From Gymnopus androsaceus JB14 (taxonomy: Eukaryota; Basidiomycota; Agaricomycetes; Agaricales; Omphalotaceae), in contig ML769461.1 in assembly GCA_009733575.1 (NCBI GenBank), forward strand, positions 124,001-188,000: DNA of 64,000 bases, read 5' to 3'. A model generated the notes under the pieces. The model saw only the letters and a list, made by a program, of their open reading frames with translations, did not search any database and had not been told where the DNA came from. The position numbers and the translations under genes are program-made. Shown here piece by piece: positions 56,800-64,000 of the stretch (position 1 is its first letter; each line of letters begins with the position of its first letter).

Positions 56800-59700
56800 A
56801 GAACCCATTTTGATCAAGGAATTGTGTTTACTTCATTTGACAAGCTCGAATGAAGGTGAATGGCCTGTATGGCCCAGTAGCCCATTTGCTCTTGATATTT
56901 CACACCAGGATTTTAAGGAAACCAGAAAGCTGCAGGTTCTTTAGGCTACACAAAGCAGCTTCAGTGAATGGTGGAAAGGATTCTTTTGAATCCCTTACTA
57001 CTTTTGGTAGCAAGGTTACTTGCCAGAAATGCTTGGGGGTTCTTCAGTGTACTGAAGATAGCTGTCCAGTAGTACTTCATCCAGTCACAAGCGGTCCAGC
57101 AAAAATTGAGGCATAATTAGCTTGTAAATGCCAATGTGGGGCAGACATTAAGCACATTAAGTGTGCTTCTCAGTCAACAATTATTCAGTGGGGCCAAACT
57201 GGTGATGATATTTCAACAAGTACTGCTACATCAATGATGCTAAACACAACCATAGCCAATTCCCCAATCCAGCTCGGACCACAACTGCTGAGAACAAGCA
57301 CTTTCAAACAGCATATAAAGTCAGACCAAAGGTAACAGCTACACAGATGATGCTTGTTGCACCAACTATTGATGGATTCACACCTGGTGCCCTAGAACAT
57401 GGACTAAAATTTTCCAATCCAGCATACACTGGCTACAGACTACTGTGAAAAACAGAAAAGTGGAAATGGTCCAACTAGTGCTTTTGGGCATTTTGCATGC
57501 TTGAAGGAGTGGAAACAGCAACATCCAACTGTTCTCTGTGAAGATTACACAGACTATCAAATAACTTGCATATCTATACAGACTGAATGGATGCGCAGTC
57601 AATTTCTGGATGATCGTTCATTTGATAGACCTCTAAATGGGTTACTCTCTGATGCAGCTCATAAATACTGGGAGTCACCAGATGGAAAGCTGATTGTCAC
57701 CTCAATTTTCAATAAACTAATGCTCAAATGGGTTCCTGTTCTATTCATATACTCAGATGGTACTACAGTAGATCACTATGAATATCACTTCCTTATTCTC
57801 ATAAAATCAATTGTAAGGGAGGCTCAAGAAAAGAAAATTGATATTACTGATGAAATTTTTGCAATGGTTTGTTCTAAGTCAGCTTTCTAGATAAGTATAG
57901 AAGTACTAACCTGTATATTTATAATCTGCAGGTTGTTGATTTCAGTATACCCCAATGTCAGGGCTTACCCAAAGCTTTTATGCAGTTCTTTTTGGCCCAG
58001 GTGGATGATATTTGGACAGCTGATGAGCTTAATGCAGCTGTAAGTGGTCTATTGAAAGGATGTGAGTACTACTACCAAAAGGCAGTGACTTGTCTTTCTC
58101 ACATAAGCAGTGTTATTCCACCTGGGGAGAAGTCTGACTTTTTCCGGAAATGTAAAAATCTTCTCACAGTTGGAGAGGAAGAATTCTTCCAGACAGTTGC
58201 AGATATCCGTAGAAAGTGGCCCCTCAATTGCATGACGCAAATGACCTCTGCTCTTTCTGCCAAGCTTCCCAGTACCAAAAATGCTGAAGAAGCAATGCAT
58301 GCTACCATCTACCGTGGTGTTGGTAAAGGCCATACACTCTTTGATGGCCTTGATGGCCTTCTTGCTACTGAGAAATATTACCATCAACAATTTGAAGCCA
58401 AACAATGTATGTTTTTTTTGATATTAAGTGTGACTTTATACTCATTTAGAATGAAGTAATGGCTCCTATTGCATATCAGCCTGATGGTCTGACTACTTGA
58501 GCAAGAATCTTTACAAAACATAATACTACTCATCCAGCATGCAAACATCCAACAGCAGAAAAGCAGAAGTGGCTGACTGGAAAAGGAGAGGGTAATCCCC
58601 CAAAATCCAAATGAATTCAAAAGAGATCCAAGCAGCAATCTGATAAATCCAAACCTTCCACAACTCATAATTCTGAAATGGGGAAAAAGAATAATGCTCA
58701 TGACTCTGAAAGCTATGAACCATCATCAGATGAGGATTTAAATAGTCTACCTCCTTGCAAATGGACTTGGGTTTCAACTGTTGTCTTATCATCAACAGAT
58801 TCTGAGTCTGAAAATCAAATTGCAAATGCATTGATGGATATAGACACTATTCCTTAAACTCCTTCTCCTTCTCCTAAAAAGACTCCAGAAGAAATGTTGG
58901 CTGCACAAGATTGACTTGGAAGTATGTCTTCATCTAAAGTTCAATCTGCAAAAGCCAAGTTAGACTTTGGTGATATTGATATATAAAGCATATAAAGGAA
59001 CTACCATGGGCAAAATGGTCTTACAACTCATGCTGGTTAGATTCCAGCATGGAAGCCATTTGGGCAGCACTTGCATTTCATGGTGCATTTCCTGACTTTG
59101 AGAAGCTGATATCTGAGGAAGGACAGGCTCTCTAACCATGCCCCCTTTATTACTTGTACCTTGCTTTCAAATTCCTTCTAGAATATGTGCTTTCTGAATT
59201 CAAAGGCTCAAAACATGGTCAAGCACAGCCATTGAGACAAATCCAGGACAATTTTAGGAAGACACTTCTGAGAATTGGAGTGATAAATGGAGATACACAT
59301 ACACAGCCAAGAATATCGAAAAATGGTAACTTTGAGAGCTTTATAGCTTCCTCAGTTTCATGAGAAATAATATGGGATAAAATGTAACCCCCGTTTTCGA
59401 TGTCCCTCTTTTCAATGGCAACTACTGCATCTCCTCAAAAAAATTATTTGCACCTGCACACTTTGGGGATATTCACAAAATGCTGCATATGTCAGGTATT
59501 TCTCACAAGGGTGTCATTAAACTGGTCTCAGAAGATGCAGAATGTATTATATACTTATACTACAGCTTGTTTGAAGTAGATATATACCTTTCTTCATGAA
59601 ATATGTCCAAAAAACCAGGTGACGGTCACTTTTGGTGACCCCAAGTATATATTGAAATATTTTTAGGGCTGGTTAAATTTTGTTGTAAAGCCAAATTCAC

Positions 59701-60000
59701 TTCCAGTCAATGATAATGGGTTCAATTCTTCACTTTGCAAACACAGGATGTACAAGTCTGCCTTGAAAAAGATAAAAATCTCTATGTCTGTCAAAAGATT
59801 TGGGTATGTTTAACTTGGATTCACAATCATACTAAAGTAAATGATATTGAGCATAGCTTGGAAAATATATCTGGCCATTGGAAGATAGGGCCAATAGAGA
59901 AGATGCTGAGGACACATTGTTCTTTGACCTCTGCCTTTCTCACTCAGAGGGAGATGATAAGGTTAGCTAATGGAATGCATAGTATGGTACAAGTACACTA
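56800..60000 (+). pseudogene. GCM-domain (MULE-related) transposase with probable Ulp1-like C-terminus, decayed
   Basis: Pieces in order: GEWPVWPSSPFALDI (56858), the GCM/WRKY-type zinc-finger region CLGVLQCTEDSC with CKCQCGA (57035-57150), then the longest open part at 57501-57890: EWMRSQFLDDRSFDRPLNGL, SDAAHKYWESPDGKLIVTSI, LKWVPVLFIYSDGTT. After an intron near 57890-57930 follows VVDFSIPQCQGLPKAFMQFF and, at 57980-58400, GLLKGCEYYYQKAVTCLSHI and LPSTKNAEEAMHATIYRGVG. From 59030, WLDSSMEAIWAALAFHGAFPDFE-like sequence in mixed frames resembles the cysteine-protease-like tail of this family. The element is clearly dead. Confidence 0.65.
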
Positions 60001-60054
60001 ATTAGAAAGAGAAACAGATAACAGATGTGTGAAATAGAGGGAGAGGAGGGAGGG

Positions 60055-61008
60055 TGACGAAAAAATGCGCAGATCCTGCTAGATCTGCTCGGATATCTGT
60101 TAGTACAATGTAGGAAAGCTTATCAGGCATGATCTGCGCACCAAGAGCCCTGATATCTAGTGATCTAACAAGCAGGAAAGCGGAATGTGCACTGGATGTG
60201 TTTAGATCTGGCTAGATGTGTTGTGGGCTCTGTTCAGTGACAAGATCAAGGTAAAAAATGCGAAGCCATACCAGATCCTTGTATCTGAGATACTGTAAAC
60301 TCGAAGCTAGTAGTCTGTACAGATGTAAGGATGTGCTGGGAAGTGATGTTAGAGCTATCAGAGCTGTGGAGAGCGGACAACCAGCCTTACCCAACACTGA
60401 GAGAGATGATGGGGAAAGGAAGCAAGGAGCACAAGGAATCAGGACGCCTCAGGGCATTCTCACACAGGCCTCTGCTCGGAACTCCGGCACCTGGATGAGA
60501 CTGAGGGCATCTGACCATGGCCCCATGACCTGGCTGATGAATGATATAACTCGAAAAAGCGAGTTGAGCATGTCCCTAGAATGGAACATAGCGTGCCAAC
60601 CACGATAAGCTATTAACAAGCTGCTTGCGCACAAATGACCGTGACGGTACGCTGGAAATATGGACTGAACACAGTAACGCTTTAATCAACGGAAGGCATT
60701 GAATAAGAGCGAAATGACTAAGTTGCTCAGAATTTGGAGTTGAGCAAGTTGTGATACATTGCTGCGATGCACCATAGATACTGAAGATAGAAGCATGGTT
60801 GGTAAGCCAATATTGTAGAGCATATCGAACTCTATTTGCGTGCACTAGGGGTGGCAAAGAGGATATAGCAAAGTGCAGCAATTGTGTAAATGAATTCATG
60901 TGCGCTAAAAAGCGATGAATTGTGCATTACAATTGCTGCAGAAGATCTGTTGTTTGCTGAGGCCTGCAGAAAAGCTCCCTACCTCTGGAATCCGCCTTCA
61001 TGTCGATC
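60055..61008 (+). repeat. left arm of a large inverted repeat
   Basis: 954 bp, matching 61695-62648 in reverse complement with only scattered single-base differences and a few 1-bp indels, about 98% by eye. The outer end is TGACGAAAAAATGCGCAGAT, the inner end TCATGTCGATC. Weaker similarity continues outwards to about 60010. Confidence 0.9.
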
Positions 61009-61694
61009 CAGATGCAGTAAAGTGTCCTACTGAGATATGCCACATCCTGGAGCCACATATTGGCCTCATTATTGCACTTGTCCAAAAAAATCTGTGCAGG
61101 AAGTCCCATCTCTGGCTATGATGGCTGAAAAGAATAAAATCCTCTTAGATGCCACAATATACACAGGAGGTCTTCTAGACACTGAGGTTGCAGCAATGAA
61201 GAACTGGTTTCATAGAAGAATCCTCAAGGCAGCAGAAATTGTCAGACATGGCAAGCATTCATATGTCATTGCTCATTGCCATACTCTACTTATTGCTCAT
61301 CATCACCATTAGAAGTTTCTTCAAACAATTGACAATTCGTCTGTAGAAAGTACTGAACAGGTGGTGCTTCAAAAGGCCTGGGAATATCTGAAGGAATGGA
61401 CTGGTTGGAAAAGAAAAAAATATGGTGGATGTGAATTATGAGGCCATCAGAATACTTAACAAAATCATGTTTGACAAGTCTAAAAGAGCGGGAATTTCTG
61501 GAAATGATCAGTGGGGACTAGATGCTGGACCTCATAAGCTATGCTGGGAACCAAGCTTGAGTGGTCCTACTGTGACCAATCCTAGAAAGGTGTTAATTAT
61601 AATCAGGAAGCGGAAGCTCAAGAACTTGCAAATGCAGAAGCTCTTAGAGAAACAGCAACTCCACTGAAATCAAATCAACCCCAGCCAAAACCAA
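61009..61694 (+). pseudogene. spacer of the inverted repeat, fragment of an unidentified protein gene
   Basis: A 91-codon frame at 61037-61312 contains MAEKNKILLDATIYTGGLLD and EVAAMKNWFHRRILKAAEIV. Further on KKYGGCEL and an ORF with IRILNKIMFDKSKRAGISGN (61434-) follow, with frameshifts between. The last piece (ANAEALRETATP) runs into the right arm (EVGSFSAGLSKQQIFCSN). The family is not recognised. Confidence 0.45.
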
Positions 61695-62648
61695 GATCGA
61701 CATGAAGGCAGATTCCAGAGGTAGGGAGCTTTTCTGCAGGCCTCAGCAAACAACAGATCTTCTGCAGCAATTGTAATGCACAATTCATCGCTTTTTAGCG
61801 CACATGAATTCATTTACACAATTGCTGCACTTCACTATATCCTCTTTGCCACCCCTAGTGCACGCAAATAGAGTTCGATATGCTCTACATTATTGGCTTA
61901 CCAACCATGCTTCTATCTTCAGTATCTATGGTGCATCGCAGCAATGTATCACAACTTGCTCAACTCCAAATTCTGAGCAACTTAGTTATTTCGCTCTTAT
62001 TTAATGCCTTCTGTTGATTATAGCGTTACTGTGTTCAGTCCATATTTCCAGCGTACCGTCACGGTCATTTGTGCGCAAGCAGCTTGTTAATAGCTATCGT
62101 GGTTGGCACGCTATGTTCCATTCTAGGGACATGCTCAACTCGCTTTTTCGAGTTATATCATTCATCAGCCAGGTCATGGGGCCATGGTCAGATGCCCTCA
62201 GTCTCATCCAGGTGCCGGAGTTCCGAGCAGAGGCCTGTGTGAGAATGCCCTGAGGCGTCCTGATTCCTTGTGCTCCTTGCTTCCTTTCCCCCATCATTCT
62301 CTCTCAGTGTTGGGTAAGGCTGGTTGTCCGCTCTCCACAGCTCTGATAGCTCTAACATCACTTCCCAGCACATCCTTACATCTGTACAGACTACTAGCTT
62401 CGAGTTTACAGTATCTCAGATACAAGGATCTGGTATGGCTTCGCATTTTTTACCTTGATCTTGTCACTGAACAGAGCCCACAACACATCTAGCCAGATCT
62501 AAACACATCCAGTGCACATTCCGCTTTCCTGCTTGTTAGATCACTAGATATCAGGGCTCTTGGTGCGCAGATCATGCCTGATAAGCTTTCTACATTGTAC
62601 TAACAGATATCCGAGCAGATCTAGCAGGATCTGCGCATTTTTTCGTCA
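61695..62648 (-). repeat. right arm of the large inverted repeat
   Basis: Reverse complement of 60055-61008. It lies directly upstream of the gag-like ORF at 62693, so it may be, or contain, the terminal repeat of that retroelement: TGTAATGCACAATTC at 61772 and CTCACACA at about 62672 are possible ends. Confidence 0.9.
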
Positions 62649-62692
62649 TTCTCCTTGCTCCTACCTCACACATCTTAATCTCATCTCACTCT

Positions 62693-64000
62693 ATGTCCCA
62701 TTCTGGATCTGAGGATGAACTTGACACCTTGCCTCAGGCTCATGCCAGTTCTTCGACGTTCCAAGACCGTTCTGGTCGCTCCCAGAACACTTCTAGAGTC
62801 TCAAGGTCGAGTCCTGTACCATCTAAGCCCCCCAAAGTCGCTTCTACTACTCCCAAAACGCTCTCACAGCCCTCCTCATCGCGATCTGCTCCGATCCAAG
62901 CTGATCAAGGCAGATCTGGTGATCCTACCACTTCAAAATCGCTCTCACAGCCCTCTTCATCGCTGATCTGCTCCGATCCAAGCTGATCAAGGCAGATCCA
63001 GCCATCTCACTGCTTCCTCCTCAGCATTCTGAGCATCCTAACCTCGAATATCGTCCCAGGGCCAGTGCATCTTCATCAAGGCATGTTGAATTTGCCCCTG
63101 ATCACCCTAGGAATCACTCCTCACCCCTCCAGGACCGCCTTTTGGACCATCCCACCGCATCTAGTGCTGATCCAGCCTCAGATGATGTCGGATACACTGC
63201 ACAAAGGCTGGAGGAGGTCGTGGAACGCTTCAGGCATCGTAAAATTAGTATCAAGGATGCTTTTCAGGCCTTCAAGGTCATCACTACTGACTCCACTGTT
63301 GTCACTGACTATGTCCAGCAGTGCTTGCAGATTCAGAGAGAAGAGCACGCTGTTCAACACCATGTTCCTGCTCCTGAACAAGGTGATGATCAGGAGGATC
63401 CTCCGCAGCTTACACAAGCTCAAGCAGCTAATCAAGCTGCATGGGCTCAAATGGAAGCTGCTGTTGAAGCTGCCCAAGTTGAGCATGGTGAACTGTCTGG
63501 TGCTGATGCAGAAAGGGTTCAAGCTGGTCATGCTGCTTTGGCTAGACTGCTCTCTGCTGCTACACCCTCTTCTTCACCGTCATCTTCCATTCCAGCTTCG
63601 CTTTTGCAAGCAGCTCCTCACCTGGCTAAGTTACAGGTTCCAGCCACAGTCCCTGTTCATGTCAGAGAGACTTGGAAGCTCCGCCAACTCTTTGCTTCTG
63701 AGAGTAACCTTGACCCAGTTGTCAATGGTTTGGCTGCACAACCTTTTGCAGACCCTCTCCCACTTTCTCTCCTTAAGCTGGTTGTTAAGGATAGATATGT
63801 CGATTTTGACAAAGTCTACGGTGGCTTTACTGGCCCCACTGCACTCCAGGATGATACCAAAGACTTTGGTACTGAGTTTACACTGGTCCGTAAAGACCAG
63901 GTTGTCCGGAGTATTGCAATTACCACTGAGGCACAATGGATTCGCTGCTTTGAAGCTTGGCTTGAACCACTTTTGGTTGTCTATCCTCATCGTAAAGAGG
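62693..64000 (+). pseudogene. gag-like first ORF of a retroelement, frameshifted and cut by the window edge
   Basis: ATG 62693 opens a Ser/Pro-rich N-terminus (MSHSGSEDELDTLPQAHASS). It contains two tandem copies of a roughly 75-bp segment (tcacagccctc...tcaaggcagatc). The second copy carries an extra T in tcgctgatctg compared with tcgcgatctg, which shifts the frame, so the first ORF stops at 62986. In another frame the protein continues from about 63000 to the window end: RLEEVVERFRHRKISIKDAF, an Ala/Gln-rich linker, then KLVVKDRYVDFDKVYGGFTG, FTLVRKDQVVRS and WIRCFEAWLEPLLVVYPHRK. This last domain matches gag-like proteins I associate with agaric tyrosine-recombinase (DIRS-like) retroelements, but the RT and recombinase would be outside the window. 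Confidence 0.5.

Overview
The window looks like a nuclear segment of a mushroom-forming basidiomycete (Agaricomycetes). Host-type genes have many short introns (about 40-80 nt), the F-box protein carries the LPNEIL-type box common in agarics, and the repeats belong to fungal families: Ty3/gypsy, Ty1/copia, hAT, Mutator-like, Tc1/mariner MITEs and GCM-type transposases. No rRNA, CRISPR or bacterial operon structure is seen.

Layout. 1-4645: 3' part of a gypsy element (RNase H, integrase, an extra ORF, a probable 3' LTR). 4646-10016: a minus-strand copia element cut off by the gypsy element, with its 5' LTR at 9649-10016 and a repeat-rich leader. 10017-19220: AT-rich sequence holding a solo LTR of the same copia family (perfect 5-bp target duplication), a multi-exon multi-pass membrane protein gene on the minus strand, fold-back MITEs, and a duplicated block containing a small Kex2-type secreted peptide gene (one dead copy, one open copy). 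19290-42990: the gene-bearing core, with a 5'-truncated acyl-CoA dehydrogenase, a short-chain dehydrogenase with one apparent frameshift, an F-box protein, an amidohydrolase, a Ser/Pro-rich basic protein, a coiled-coil protein, a decayed transcription factor, two decayed copies of a P-loop NTPase, and a complete 12-exon CaMK-type kinase.

43166-64000: dense mobile DNA. It holds a Mutator-like element with about 105-bp TIRs, a 9-bp target duplication and a Cys-rich cargo gene; a degenerate hAT element of about 4.0 kb; a 520-bp hAT MITE with a perfect 8-bp target duplication; tRNA-derived SINE-like tandem repeats; a decayed GCM-type transposase with a probable Ulp1-like C-terminus; a near-perfect 954-bp inverted repeat; and the start of a retroelement gag-like gene running off the right edge.

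Two themes stand out. First, the transposon reading frames are broken mostly by single TGA codons where CGA is the plausible ancestor, as expected from deamination of methylated CpG. Second, the least described items are the duplicated peptide precursor (15572-15761 and 18439-18686), the Mutator-like cassette (43706-45852) and the inverted repeat at 60055-62648.
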